DNA of 64,000 nucleotides. It comes from Gnetum montanum (Eukaryota; Streptophyta; Gnetopsida; Gnetales; Gnetaceae). This document shows, in pieces, positions 1 to 11,439 of the stretch; the first letter of the stretch is position 1, and each line of letters starts with the position of its first letter. A program made the translations under genes and the position numbers. The notes under the pieces were generated by a model. That model was given only the letters and a program-made list of their open reading frames with translations. It searched no databases and was not told where the DNA came from. The stretch lies in contig MNCI01023267.1 of assembly GCA_015680685.1 (NCBI GenBank), positions 546,635 to 610,634 on the forward strand. The letters run 5' to 3'.

Positions 1-655
1 GTGATTCTGCCGTCAGGGCCCAATCCTTGGAAGTCTTCCTAGACGTCATTGGAGCTTCCGAAGCCTTCAAGAAGTTCGAAGAGCAGGTGACTGTAAGTGC
101 ATCCCCAGAAAGGGAGATGACTCTCCCTAGGGGTCAGGCTACAATCCCTACTTTCTTCCCGGACCCACCCCGTTGGAGTAGCGTGGAGAAAGGGAAAGTG
201 AAGGCTAGAGCTGCCTTGGGAGAGGATGTGTGGCCAGATCTAATGGAGGAAGAGATTATGAAGCACCTGTGGGCTGGCCTGGACAAGCTTCCCTTTGCTA
301 CGGAAGCAGGGCCGTCGCAAGTAAGTTTATGCATGACTTAGTTTGCATTTTCTAATTATGATGTTAAATCTTGTGTAGCTAATGTGCTTACTGTATTTAG
401 GGACCAACGGAGGATAGGGAAGGCGAATAAGCTGAGGATCCAGTAGAGGAAGCTGCAGAAGCAGAGGAAGAGGAAGAATGCAGCGATGAAGAGCGTCCTC
501 CCGTGGAGCCGGTGCTGAAACAAGGACCTCATGAAGAGGAAATTCTTCATGAAAGAATAATTCCCAGAGACGACGACCCACTGGAGGACGATCCACCAGG
601 GCTGGATCCGGATTTAAGAGATACTGGTGACAGCGGCAGTAGAGGAAATGCGTAA
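1..655 (+). pseudogene. E1 antisense gene, last two exons (partial)
   Basis: Open to the window edge. Exon 1-320 aligns with the C-terminal part of the antisense proteins of E2 and E3 (motif order: a segment ending in a basic/KGK stretch, then an EEEI motif and a short tail). A GT-AG intron of 80 bp follows (321-400, donor gtaagt, acceptor tttag). The final exon 401-655 is Glu/Asp-rich and ends at TAA 653-655. The intron falls at the same place in the protein as the last intron of the E2 and E3 genes. A TAA at 428-430 in the acidic tail breaks the frame, so this copy is probably dead. It converges on the E1 protease gene. Confidence 0.7.
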
Positions 656-839
656 TTGTGGCTTACGCATACTTTTATTGATGTGGGGTGAAGTATTGTT
701 TTATGAATGACTGAAAAGATGCGTTGTAAGACCTGGTGGATGTTCTAAATGTCAATTATATATATTTTCTTTTTTTGGCTTTTGTGTTTTGACCTATAAA
801 GCATGAGCGTAATTGTTAAGAATTTCATCTAAGTTATAA

Positions 840-1045
840 TGATAGAAAATGTAATTGCTAGTTTAAGGCCATTGCAGGCCGTCATACGATTCTGCGAAAA
901 CTAGAGACTAGTTTAGGGCCATTGCGGGCCACGGCTAGTTTAAGGCCATTGCGGGCCATGGCGTAATACGCGTAAATGATAATGGTGTACAATTCTGCAT
1001 CACTAGTTTAAGGCCGTTGCGGGCCATAACTAGCGTAGGTGACAG
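840..1045. repeat. E1 short repeats between convergent genes
   Basis: Several copies of a roughly 23-30 bp unit, 'agtttaaggccattgcggg' on the plus strand. Its reverse complement matches the 'cgaaatggccataaactag' unit found at the same position in E2 (21413-21706) and E3 (about 40303-40365). The rest of 656-1245 is non-coding and rich in gcgtaa-type words. No gene is seen there. Confidence 0.7.
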
Positions 1046-1245
1046 TAGTACATAATCTTGCGTAATTATGATAAAACGATGTGAAAGCGTAAATAGCACG
1101 AGCATAGTAAATCAAATAGCATAAGTAATGACAAGCATAAACACCGAAAGCGAAGGTAGCTTGAAAAGATATGAAACAAAAGAAATGGCTAAGTATAAGT
1201 CGCGATAACTTGCCAAAACATGATAATGTACACAAAGACCATTGT

Positions 1246-2304
1246 TCAACCATTAATACGCAACTGTCTCTTAATGGCCTTTATGTCGAGCATCGCGTAA
1301 GGGCAAGGAGCCTAATGGTTTGACTCCTCTACACTGCCATCTGGAAATGGCAGTTCGGCCCAAGCTAGACCATCATCATTGCTGTCGGTTTGTTGAGGGA
1401 TTTGGAGATGGGTCTGATCATCAGTCGTTTCTATCTCCGAACCTCATTCTTCTTCAATGTTATTGACGGTCGTGGGGGTGACTTCGTCACCGCGTATCAC
1501 AACCTCCCCTCCGGCATAGGGCAGGTGTATCTCTTGGTGTATTGGTGACGAAACTACCCTCAGCTGGGCTAACCACGACCTCCCCAAGATCAGGTTGAAT
1601 CTTGGCATCTCCTCGACGACTAAGAAAGTGGCCTCTGTCGAGAACTGATCCCCCGCCACAAACTCAATACGCACCATCCCCTTAACTTGAACCCGTGCCC
1701 CGTTGAACGATTTTACGCAAGCTGTCGTCGTGGGAGTGATCTGGTCGACCAGGCCCAACCTATCCATGATGGAATAGGGTATGACGTTGGTAGCTGCGCC
1801 ATCGTCTACGTGCACTCTCCGGATCCGGTATTGACTGACCCGGATGGTGATAAACATAGGTTCAGTTGTGACTTGACCTTTCTCCAGATCATCTTTAATA
1901 GACTCATCGTGAAAGGTCAGCAAGGTAGGCGTGGGTTGCTCAGCTTCAGAAGGAAACATGACAGCATGTATCGCTTCCTCTTCAGCTGGTAAGCTTTCGT
2001 CCACTGATATGGATGTCAGCATGCATACCATAGCCTCACGGTGTTCCCGAGATGTCATAAGCAGGTCGTAAAGGCTCAGCGTTGTGTTCTTTTGCTTGAG
2101 AGCCTGTTTGACTTGCCTAAATGCATCGAGGAGGTCCTTCTCTCGGCTGGGTTGTTTATCCCCTTTGTCCTCTTCCATTCGGCCCAGGAGACGGATCTCC
2201 TGAGGTGGAGTGGTGTCAGTAGGGGGGCTGATCTTTTTCTTGCCAAGAGAAGGCGGTTGCATTTCTACACCTTTATCCTGCCCCTGAGGTACAGGCGAAG
2301 GCAC
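1246..2304 (-). pseudogene. E1 retropepsin (aspartic protease) region
   Basis: Minus-strand frame homologous to the C-terminal protease part of gag-pro in E2 and E3. It has the active-site-like VDDGAATNVIP segment at about 1790-1825, and later the FNLILGRSWL motif typical of retropepsin C-termini. A run of conserved residues follows (WAELPF near 1340). A premature stop at 1441-1443 and another near 1308 interrupt the tail, which otherwise runs to TGA at 1246-1248. The protease would cut the Gag-Pol polyprotein. As in E2 and E3, the usual D-S/T-G triad reads D-D-G. Confidence 0.75.
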
Positions 2305-5032
2305 AGAGGCCAGGGGCCTAGGCTTAGGGAAGCCGAGCGTAAAGTGGTCTTTCGTTGCGTTAACTGATGTGTTCTCTCCCTTTTGTTTGGGAGGTGATGG
2401 TGGACTCTTTTGGTTGGAGGTCTACCCCTGCGTGAGAGGAGCAGCCTGTGGTTTTGGCGTCCTGATAATGAATGGCGTCCTAGGCGTGGGCGTGGACGAG
2501 GCCACGGCTTGACTGTCGCTGCGTGACTGAGGGTGTATCCGAGAAGGTGCCCGTATAATGAAGGGCGGCCTCGAGACCCCACTGGCTGCCGATGAAATGG
2601 TTGGCCCCCTTTGTGAGCTGGCAGGGACACGCAAAACAAAAGGTTGTTTTGGCGGTTTCCTCCTCTCACTGTCCGTACTCACCACAGTGATTGTATAAGG
2701 ATCTTCGTTTGCGTTCAACGGGTCCTTATATATGTGCAATGTTTGGTTTTCTGGATGCGTCGGGTTGCTGCTGTCTAACTTGAGTGAACCATCATCCAGC
2801 ATATGTTGAATGTCATCTTTCAACACCCAGCAATAATCTGTATCGTGACCACATAGCTGGTGGTAGTCACAGAAACGGTCTAGCCTGAAAGATGTCGGAA
2901 CTGGTGGTTCGTTAGGTAAGGCTAAAGAAGGGTTCTTCAGCAGTTCACAATGAGGTCTGTGACGTTTCAGAGCTTCCTCGGACACCTTCTTAGGTTGAAT
3001 GTGCCCTGCCCCTAACAGTTGTTTCATCAGTTTGGAATGCTTTACAGGTAATGCCGTGTACTTTGAGTGATCCTTACGCTCAAAGTTTGGCTTAGGCTAG
3101 GGGGGCCCTTCAGGGGCAGTTGTGTCTTGGCTGGTGCCGGCACCAGCCGTGGTTTCAGGAGTCACCGTGGGTTCCTTCTTGTTCTTAGTCTTTGTACCTT
3201 CAGTCATCGCAGCTACTATCGTTGTCCCTGCTTTACCTTTGTCTTTGCTCTTGTTATGTGCATTCCTGTAGGTGACATACGCCGAGTCCTTGCTGGCCTC
3301 TATAGCATCTTGGATGCTTCTAGTTTGAGCGAAGGCCTGGTGTAGAGAGTTGGGGAAAAGATAATACAGCTTTGACTTAATAAAGTCGTTGACTGCTCCC
3401 TTGAATATAGCCAGTAGATGTGAGTTCGCGATCGGCTCGCGGATCTCATTCAAGGTAGTATTCCAGCGCTGTATGAACTTTTGGATGGGCTTGAGCGGGT
3501 CTTGTTTCATCCCCATGAGCTAATCCAATGTGACTTTCGGTTTCAAGTTGTATTTGAAGCGGGTCACAACTTGGGTCAGCAGCTCTTCCAAGGCTGAGAT
3601 GGAAGAGCGTGGGAGGGCTCGGTACCAGTCCAAAGCTTTCCCTGTTAGAGACATTGCAAAGACTCGGATGATGATGTGTGGCCACTGTTGCAACAACAAG
3701 GACTCAGACCTAAACGTGACCAAGTGATAATTGGGATCTCCCTCCCCATTGTACTTGGTAAAATGAGGTAGGGACATCCCTGGAGGCAACGATAGCATAG
3801 GGATCGCTGGACTAATCGGATCATCTTGGTAAAAGTCCATGATCTGAATGGTATCAGAGCCGACGGCTTTGAGGCGTCGAACCTCCTCTGTGAGAGTCTG
3901 TATAAGCTGGAAAGCTTGGTCCAGACCTGTTGACGGAGGTGTCTGTGCAGAAGGCATAGGAGGTTGGACTGGGAGGGCAGCACCAGGGAATGGAAACGAT
4001 GGAAGAGGTTGGTAGGCAGCTGGTGGGGTGGGGATCCCAACAGGCAGGGGAGCCTGTGAAGACCACCACCCACTAGTTTGCGAAGAGGGGTTAGCCGCCG
4101 CCTGCTGCGTAAGATAAGGATAGATATACTGCGGGACCATCTGTGGAACTTGCATCGCGGGTGCAACGGAGGGTGCACACCATACAATGCAGACTGGTTG
4201 TGTTGCGCTGCAGGGTTGGGCCACTGACTTGCAGCAGGCTATTGGATGTATGTTTGTGGCTGAACAGCTATGGTGATCTGTTGAGTTGGAGGGGGTGGGG
4301 TGGTAAAATCTGTGCTAGGCGAGTTGTTGATATGGTGTGAGGCTGTATCTGAGGGATGAAATGGGGCACGGTGGTCGCCGGGACCACCGCTGGAATGCTG
4401 AGAACTCGTGATGATGCAACTGCCCCCATATTATTGTGGGGCACTTACACTAGCAGCCCAGATGGCTGCACAGTGGCTTGTGGAATGATGGGGACATGCA
4501 TCTGTGTGGTTATGGCTGAGTCAAGAGGAGCGGCCTCTCCGTTGAAGGGAAACAGGGGATTTACGTACGTGTGGGGGCTTAGAGTATGGAACGAATGTTC
4601 CTACTGGGCTGCCAATTCATCCTCTTTCTCCTCCCCATTCTGGGATTCCACCATAGCCTGTGCAGCCTGGCCTTTGGCCATGACCAACTGTGTTATAAGT
4701 TCATGTTGATGTTCGGTCAAGGGAATAATGTCGTAAGCTGTTGGTTTGAAATCATGGCCCCCTCGATGGACCATCTCAAAGTTTCGTTTCGCTTCGACTT
4801 CGGCTCGGCTAAGAGCCAGCTTCGCCTGGATCTTAACACATATAAAGTTGTATTCTTCAAGGGTTATGACCGTGAAGACGGGCTCTTTTCCCTGAAGTCT
4901 CAATGATCGGCGCAGTGGCCCCTGAGATCCTGTTGCGCTAGGGGCTGGTCTGGTGACTGCGATAGGGTTCACAGATGTGGCACCCAAATCGGCAGGGACC
5001 ATGGCAGTTTTGGTCATGTATAAGGAATCCAT
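2305..5032 (-). pseudogene. E1 gag
   Basis: Minus-strand gag in broken frames. The N-terminal part (5032-4601) carries the RRSLRLQG motif and EEYNFICVKIQA, shared with E2 and E3. A Pro/Gln-rich linker follows. The capsid (Retrotrans_gag) core is at 4224-3097, with ALDWYRALP and FIQRWN motifs. A zinc-knuckle-like CDYHQLCGHDTDYC sits near 2840-2880, and three (P)(F)(I/V)(I/L)R(A/V/T)P repeats lie before the protease. Nonsense codons occur near 3520, 3097 and 2422, and the frame is lost in 4225-4600. Structural polyprotein that would form the virus-like particle. Confidence 0.8.
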
Positions 5033-5251
5033 TGAGCAATGAGATTAACGATAACTGGTAATCGGATCTAAGAAATGGCTGGCAACAAAAGCACGAATAG
5101 GCTTTCTACCTTGTAGGATTCCAAAGAAATCGTCCTTGCGACCGATCTACACCACACGATTTGCCGTAAACTTCCCTAGAGGTATTACGTCTACGGTTTA
5201 GGGTATGGATCACTAACAGGGCTACCCGAAATATTTGGATCAGAGCCTAGG

Positions 5252-5270
5252 CCCTCCTTCTAGCGCTAGA
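5252..5270 (-). other. E1 primer binding site
   Basis: Minus-strand AGCGCTAGAAGGAGGGC lies directly inside the LTR end. E2 and E3 have TGGCGCTAGAAGGAGGG at the same place, so E1 differs by one base near the start. The tRNA was not identified. The interval 5033-5251 is untranslated leader with no gene. Confidence 0.7.
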
Positions 5271-5274
5271 AAAC

Positions 5275-6680
5275 TGTAACGATGGAAAATGTCGGCAACT
5301 GGAAAATACCGAACAAATTCTGTGTACATAGTTTTAACCACGGATCCATGCGAGGGCTATGCTGGAAAAACGAATCCACGGCGCCCTGAACGGTCTTGTC
5401 GATCAAACAGGGACTTACTAGTCAGTAAACCGATGGAGATAATGGATATCTTGTGGAACGATCTGATTTGAGGAATCGCAAAATGAGGGAAAAGCGATGT
5501 AGATGAATCGCGACGGTGATAACACTAAACACGATAAGAGGAGGCCAACACAAGAGAAACGCGTGGTTTCAAGCTCTGCGCTTTGACTTAAAAGATGTAT
5601 ATTTTGTATATCGCGTTACAATGGGGAGACCTCGATTACTTAACGTAAAGCAAGCACAAAACAACAAGAAAAATGTCCAAACAAAAGTCCGATCTACCTC
5701 GTGGACCAAAGCGAGGATGCAAGGAAGGTCAAGCTCTGACATCTATCGATCAACTATTTCTGACCAATAGAGCCTGCGAACCATGCAAGATGATCCCACG
5801 ATCTTGGATCTACTTCTTTCGCCTTAGGTAGTTTCTATTTAGGACCGCCAATGGTCACTGATGGAGAAAAGCTATGTTGCCGATGCTCAAAGCGAACTGT
5901 GCTCTCTTTCTGCCAGAAGGTGATGCTGTCAACAATTACCAAAGTACTACCCTCTTTGTCTCTGCTCAAAGTGATAAGTGCTCCTGTGCTCAGAAAAAAC
6001 TTCCCTATGCCTCTTTGATTTGCCCACCCTTGTATCTTTGTCAACTGGGGTATTTATAGGCTGCGACGTCCTGTGGAAAAGGCGCCACCCTGATGATGTG
6101 TGTCCCGAATGTTTCGGGTACTGTTGGCTTGACCATTTTTGTGTCAAACTTCATGACTACGCACAATACACTTATTTGTGTATTGTGCGTGTAAAGAATA
6201 GATGCACGTTGGGCATGGTTCAACTGTCTTTGGGTTATATTATGCTCATTCATGCTGCGTTGCGTGCACAAGCGCAACATAACATGGAAACAATGGATTC
6301 AAGCTATTTTACGCTCGCTTACGCAGCCGCGCGTAATGAAGCATAAAACAATGTTTAGCTTGGCGGTGCAATACGCTGTGATACGCTACGTTGCGTGATG
6401 AGCGTATGATGAGAAATCGCACTTTCTTAGACTTTGCCTTTGACTGTTTTGGAGCTCATTGCGCTGCCGTGCGTAACAGAGCGTAAACCTAGCCTTGAAC
6501 AAAAGACTTAGCAAAATATACGAGAAGTCGCATATTACGCTGCTCAAGCCTTTCCCCATGCCGAAGTAACTAGCCTTCTGATACCGAACTATGTTTAAAC
6601 AGAATCACGCTAAGCACCATTACACTACGTCGCATGGTATAGCGTAAACAGAGAAAACATAGTAAGATTAGGAATCTACA
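5275..6680 (-). repeat. E1 5' LTR
   Basis: About 1.4 kb, beginning TG and ending CA, placed by the primer site on one side and E5 gag on the other. It contains a minus-strand TATAAATA box at 6051-6058, the same box as in the E2 and E3 LTRs. The U3 side (6230-6660) is rich in gcgtaa/ttacgc words. Only one LTR is in the window, so the ends are not confirmed by pairing. Confidence 0.65.
6051..6058 (-). promoter_or_regulatory. E1 LTR TATA box
   Basis: TATAAATA on the minus strand, inside the LTR and upstream of gag. The identical octamer occurs in all E2 and E3 LTRs. Confidence 0.55.
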
Positions 6681-6834
6681 CAGGAGGTTGAAGACTTGAT
6701 GCTATGCGCCTCTCGGTGTTGCTCTGTCTTACTCTCCTTTCTGAATTCTGACATGCGCCCTTGCCTGAATTGTGAATCTTTGCCTGAGGCCGACTCGCAA
6801 TTTTCACGGTGTTTCAAAAGGCAGAAATGGTTTC

Positions 6835-7509
6835 ACCTCCTTGAGGTGAGTTTGGTCCTGTTGAGATTTTTCAACATTCTCCCATTTGGCTATTTCTCCT
6901 TCTTCTTTTGCTACCTACTTAATAAGCTCTTGGAATTGATGGGTTCGTAGTTGATATAGTTGACCTGGGGCATACATCCCTAGGGTCTCCCTTGTTTTAT
7001 TATGAAGCCCATCCATGATGTGATACATTAGCCTTTCCTTGGAGAACCCATGGCCTGGGCATTTGTTTAACAAAGAGTAATATCTTTCTAAGGCCATGTC
7101 CAAGGATTTATGTTGCCCTTGTTTCCACTCTTGGATTTATCTCCTCAAGGTTAACACTCTTGCATATGTTTGATATCTTTCATTGAAGAGGTTTACCATT
7201 GTCAGCCAACAACAAATTGATTTTGGCTTTAAAGACCTATACCATACTTTTTCTTGGCCAATGAGTATCATAGGAAAGAACTTAAGTCTTTACCACCCAT
7301 TATCAATATTGTTCCATGCACAAGCATCATAGAAGGCTTGTAAATGATGTTGCAGATCTAAATCATAGCCTCTTGAAAACTTGGGAAAGTTGTTTAAATC
7401 AAGCCTGGGTAGACGAATTTCCTTACGATGTCTGGAGGATATTAGAATGGCCTCTTGTATATGCATTAGGCTCTTAGTGGCCAGTAGGAGTTCATCGTCA
7501 CTAAGTAGG
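6835..7509 (-). pseudogene. E5 gag, capsid part
   Basis: Minus-strand Retrotrans_gag-like sequence. The frame entering at 7509 carries the 'DLQHHLQAFYDAC' type capsid start; further on are a LERYYSLLNKCPGHG segment and a GLHNKTRETL segment typical of plant gag (the 'major flexible loop' region). In-frame stops at 7290-7292 and 6915-6917 inactivate it. Homologous to E4 gag (11820-12730) and E6 gag (58740-59640). Confidence 0.7.
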
Positions 7510-8370
7510 TGATGAGTGGCAAGGTACCCCTACACTCAACCATACGAATACTAGCGTTACACGCGCAATCCGATCGAACTTCATACACTAAGTGCCTACA
7601 CGTCTTATGGAACACTTAAGGTTAATCGTTTGTTGTCTTCCCAAACTTACTTTTATTTGTCATGATTGTATGGTTAAGTAAGTTAGAGGTATGTGATTTT
7701 TTTATAGTTTATGTTTTATTGCCTATGCTAGGAGGAGAAAGGGTGAAGAGACTAATTAACTAACTTTAACCAACTAAGTCTTAATTAACCTAACATCAGT
7801 ATCTATTCCCACTTACCATTCACACCTTGAACCAATGCAACCTTTGGGCTTACCAAACGCTATTCGTTGCTGGGATTACCAAGCATAACGCACATGCTTG
7901 AAGCGGTCGTACTGAATGCACTCAACTAGGAGAGAAGGGTTGAGAGAGATTTAATGAACTAATAAAGCATTTAAACATTAACAATAAATAACAATAAATA
8001 AAGTCCTATCTAGCTTAGTACATGCACTGCAAGGTTTATCCAAGAAGTTCATCTTTATTTCCGTACACAAACTTGTGTTCAGGTATAATATTTGCTCGAA
8101 TAAAGATCTGTTCACTTTGGAGCTCCTACTACAGGCACATGGAAATTATTCTATCTTTGGAGAGGTAAAATTGCCAGACTTTTGCTACAGTCTATGCCTA
8201 AACTTAGAAACAAGGGAGAGCTACCTCTTATTTATAGATTTGGTGGTGCACTGCGATATCGCATACGCGATATCGCAAGGGAAGATGTGATATCACGAGG
8301 GATGCAATATTGCGCCGGACGCGATATCATGTACGCGATATCGCAACCTATGTGATATCATGTCCCATCA
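7510..8370 (-). repeat. E4 3' LTR
   Basis: 861 bp, starting tgatgagtggc and ending cccatca on the plus strand; pairs with 13724-14523. It is about 61 bp longer than its partner because of extra GATATC-containing copies near 8250-8365. Confidence 0.85.
8245..8366. repeat. GCGATATCGC palindrome cluster in E4 LTR
   Basis: A 10-bp perfect palindrome, gcgatatcgc, and variants (gtgatatcac, gcgatatcat, gcaatattgc) recur about eight times in 120 bp at the U3 end of the LTR. The partner LTR (14465-14520) has fewer copies. Confidence 0.75.
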
Positions 8371-8382
8371 TACCCCCATGAC
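8371..8382 (-). other. E4 polypurine tract
   Basis: Minus-strand GTCATGGGGGTA directly abuts the 3' LTR start, the expected place for plus-strand priming. The same GTCATGGGGG word recurs upstream at about 8921-8932, 10237-10247 and 11515-11525. Confidence 0.7.
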
Positions 8383-10456
8383 TAAATAAAAACTTGTCCT
8401 CGATTTCCTTACAAAATATTAAGACGGTATGGGCTTATTGACTCAAATGGAACTAATGGTGAATGGGATGACATGTGAACGCATCATCATTACAGAATAA
8501 GACAAAACTGGTGTTTACAACAACAAGAGTGAACCCCTTACACATTTGACATCAGGCCTTATTTGGTAGCTGAGAGAGAAGAGAGAAAAGAGAAGAAGTC
8601 TGCTGCTACCAATGCCAAGATTGCGCCTTTCGTTGTTTATCCATAAGCGTGCCATCGATCTTGATCCTTGCATAGCTATTTCAACACTAATCCATTCCAA
8701 GTGTTCCCTCCAAATCCAATCCATTGTTATATGATTGCCATCTGCACACACAACATAGTTTTTTATTAGCAAGGGTAAATGAATCATAATGCAATTGATA
8801 CCTTGCTTCGATGAAAGCTCCATTGGCTGAGTTGTGGTATGGCTAATGCGGATCTAGAGATATACTAATGGTGACTACTGAAGGTGTAGGGGTTAGGAGA
8901 AAATTGAAAAAATTGGGTCTGGACCCCCATGACTAAGAGCGAACCTTCGGTAGCGATAGAAAGGAGAAAGAAAAAGAACAAGAAAGATAGAGAAAAAGAT
9001 ACAACTATAACGTTGATGAAATGGATGTCAGGATGGAAATGAACAAAATAGAGTGGATTGCAAAAATGTTAAGGGAAAGAATTTAACTGGTGCACCAAAT
9101 AGGAATGTCAGTGGATCCTCCCCAAAGTAGGCTCATGCCCTTAATGCCCTGACAAACTCACATTCAAAGAGTCCATAGGCTCTAGGAATGTCATTTGGAA
9201 ATAAGAGTTAAAGCCTTAACCACAAGAATTTACCAAAAAGAAAACGATGCGTCAACCAAAATATACACTAATGATACAATCGGCAATGAGGTGAACCATG
9301 GAGAGAAGGATGGAGGGAAGAGAATGAAATGGAATCCCAAGAACAAGGTGGTGTACAGCCCCTTGTGGATTTCATGGTTAATGTGAGTAAGCAGATCCCA
9401 TTCCAAGTCCGACCTCAACAAACCACATCCAGTGACTTCACATTAATGCATTCGGCTGACCCATCCTCTTGAAGTAACAAGAATGTCTCCAACAAAGAGT
9501 CACCAACATTTCGACGAAGCGAAAGATGAGATAGGAAGCAAGGAAGGGCCTTAGTTAGAGGGAACATTTTTATTTTGAGTTCCATAACCAGTGCTTGTAG
9601 CCCAAATGATTATTTCTTCTAAGAGGTGTGCTTTGAATTCTCACTATTTTTTATGTGTTTATAAGTGCGAACCACACCATGCAAAGACTTTGTTATTTTT
9701 ATTTGCTCAACTTCCCAATAATGGAGCAATGTCGGAATGGGAAGGAAAGCTCCAACATGAAAACATCCAAGCACCCAAGAGAATGGCCAACACAAATGCA
9801 TCAAGTTCCCTTGAAGTCACACCCTTTTCAATCCTTGAGTCCTTCCTTAGTTTGGGAAATGCCCAGTCACCGATTCGTTGATAGTTCTTATTTAGAAAGG
9901 GACTGTACATTTCCAAGCCGAGAGAGATCATAGAAATTTGTGGATGTATGGATGAAGTGGACTCATTACCTGTCATATCAAAACAACCATACCTTAGTAT
10001 CCACATCATAACTTAAAGGTAAAAACCAAACATTAGCAATCAATAGAAAACATTTCATACCATCATTAACAAAACTTATTGGGTAACAAACTTATAAGAT
10101 GGATAACACACATAAGAAATGGAAAAGTATGAACGATGTAAAAAAAAACAAGAAAAGTTAAAGAAATTTGTAAAACAAAAATGTGTAAAACAAAAACATA
10201 AAAGAACTGAGGGCCTCAAATGATTAGCATAGGTGGCCATCTCCCCCATGACTGAATGGAAAGGGAGAGATTTGAAATAATGAACACCTAGTTGAATTTT
10301 TTAGAGGTGTCCAACTTCTCCTGATTGATTTTTTTAGGTTAAGGGTTGGAAGTTGGCGACGCTCATATTCCAATGTATCTATGCTTTTGTTATGGGTGCA
10401 AGTTGTTCCCCCAGTTCATTCCATGCATGTTGGTGGGCTACTCTCTTGATTAGTTG
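8383..10456 (-). other. E4 3' non-coding region
   Basis: No supported gene. In the related E6 the protease is followed by RT, RNase H and integrase, but nothing of these is visible here on either strand; short open frames have no recognisable motif. GTCATGGGGG purine-tract-like words occur near 8926 and 10240. Confidence 0.6.
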
Positions 10457-11428
10457 TCAACCACTGGGTGTTCTCTTGTTGAGTGTTGCTACATATAGGC
10501 ACCTTTGTATGTTATCCTCTGGTGCACACCGGTTGCATGCAGGAGATGCTGAGCATTCCTCCATGTCATCACCCTCTAAGTCACTATATGTGATGCATGG
10601 AACTTTCTTCTTCTCTATATTTGCATAAATGTTTTCCTTACATATTTTCAAGGAAAGATCACGGATTCCTAGACACACGTTGATGGTGCTAAGCCATGTC
10701 CTTCGCATGATAATTGGAAAGTTCCCTTTGTTGCTGTTGACTTCTATCACCAGGAAATCAGCTGGGTATGACCAACCACACACAGTGGTAATGATGTCCT
10801 CCACCAATCCCAAGGGAATGGTGATGGACTAGTCAGCCAGCTCTAGTTGAATATTGCTCTTCTTGAGTGGAGGCAAGTTCCAGGCTTGATACATTTCTCA
10901 TGAGATTAAGTTGAATCTGGAGCCTGAGTCAAGAAGAGCCTTATGAGGTTCATTCCTAGCGACTTGGAGATAAATTAGGGGGCTTCCAGGATCAGAGAGT
11001 TTCCTGGGAAGGTGGGCTACCTTGATCCAGTCGGTAACGGTATGTGTTAACATAACCGTGTGCGTTAAGCTCTGTTGTTGGTTTGAAGGGAGCTTCGAAG
11101 CCTTAATTGTTGGAGGAGCGTACATAGACTCAAACGCTTTTGGTTGTGAGAGCTTGTTTGGGCTTTTAATTCTGAAGAAAGATCTTCTCTTCTTGCGGTT
11201 TTTAGAACCAGTAGCAGGTTGAAGGTTTACAACTCTCGTAGCATTACGTTGCTGCGGTTGAGTGGGGAGTTCCCATTGCATTGTTGGAGCGGGAGGTAGT
11301 GGAACTACTGACATAAGAGATACGGATGGATTCAGAGGATGGTATGTATGTGGTGTGTCTCCTAGAGGAGAAGGAGCCCTAAAATACTCCTGAACTTGGT
11401 AGTGACGTTGTGGGGTTGTGTGACCCAT
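10457..11428 (-). pseudogene. E4 aspartic protease region
   Basis: Two minus-strand open stretches (11428-10898 and 10813-10457) separated by a broken interval. The first ends with the active-site motif ALLDSGSRFNLIS (D-S-G, canonical). The second has VEDIITTVCGWSYPADFLVI and FPIIMRRTWL, matching the retropepsin C-terminal fold (usually ILGRPWL). It aligns with E6 60355-60783. Upstream of the protease the frame is Pro/Gln-rich linker. Confidence 0.7.
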
Positions 11429-11439
11429 AGAGTCACTTA

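Larger units (their letters stand above)
1..6680 (-). mobile_element. E1: partial Tat-like Ty3/gypsy LTR retrotransposon
   Basis: Right-hand (5') part of a minus-strand LTR element; pol and the 3' LTR lie left of the window. Order on the minus strand is 5' LTR (6680 to 5275), primer site, gag, protease (to 1246), a short repeat array, then the 3' part of an antisense gene on the plus strand (1-655). This is the same order as in E2 and E3 further right, but with much more diverged sequence, so E1 is a separate subfamily. It interrupts the gag of the older element E5. Its target duplication cannot be checked because the left end is missing. The right boundary (6680-6682) is placed where LTR-like sequence ends in CA and E5 gag-like sequence begins. 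Confidence 0.8.

Noticed and set aside
5289-6346. Plus-strand frames in the E1 LTR
   Set aside because: Inside an LTR, no homologous frame in other LTRs, no motif.
8515-10009. Short open frames in the E4 3' region as RT or integrase remnants
   Set aside because: No YVDD/FMDD, HHCC or DDE motif in any frame.
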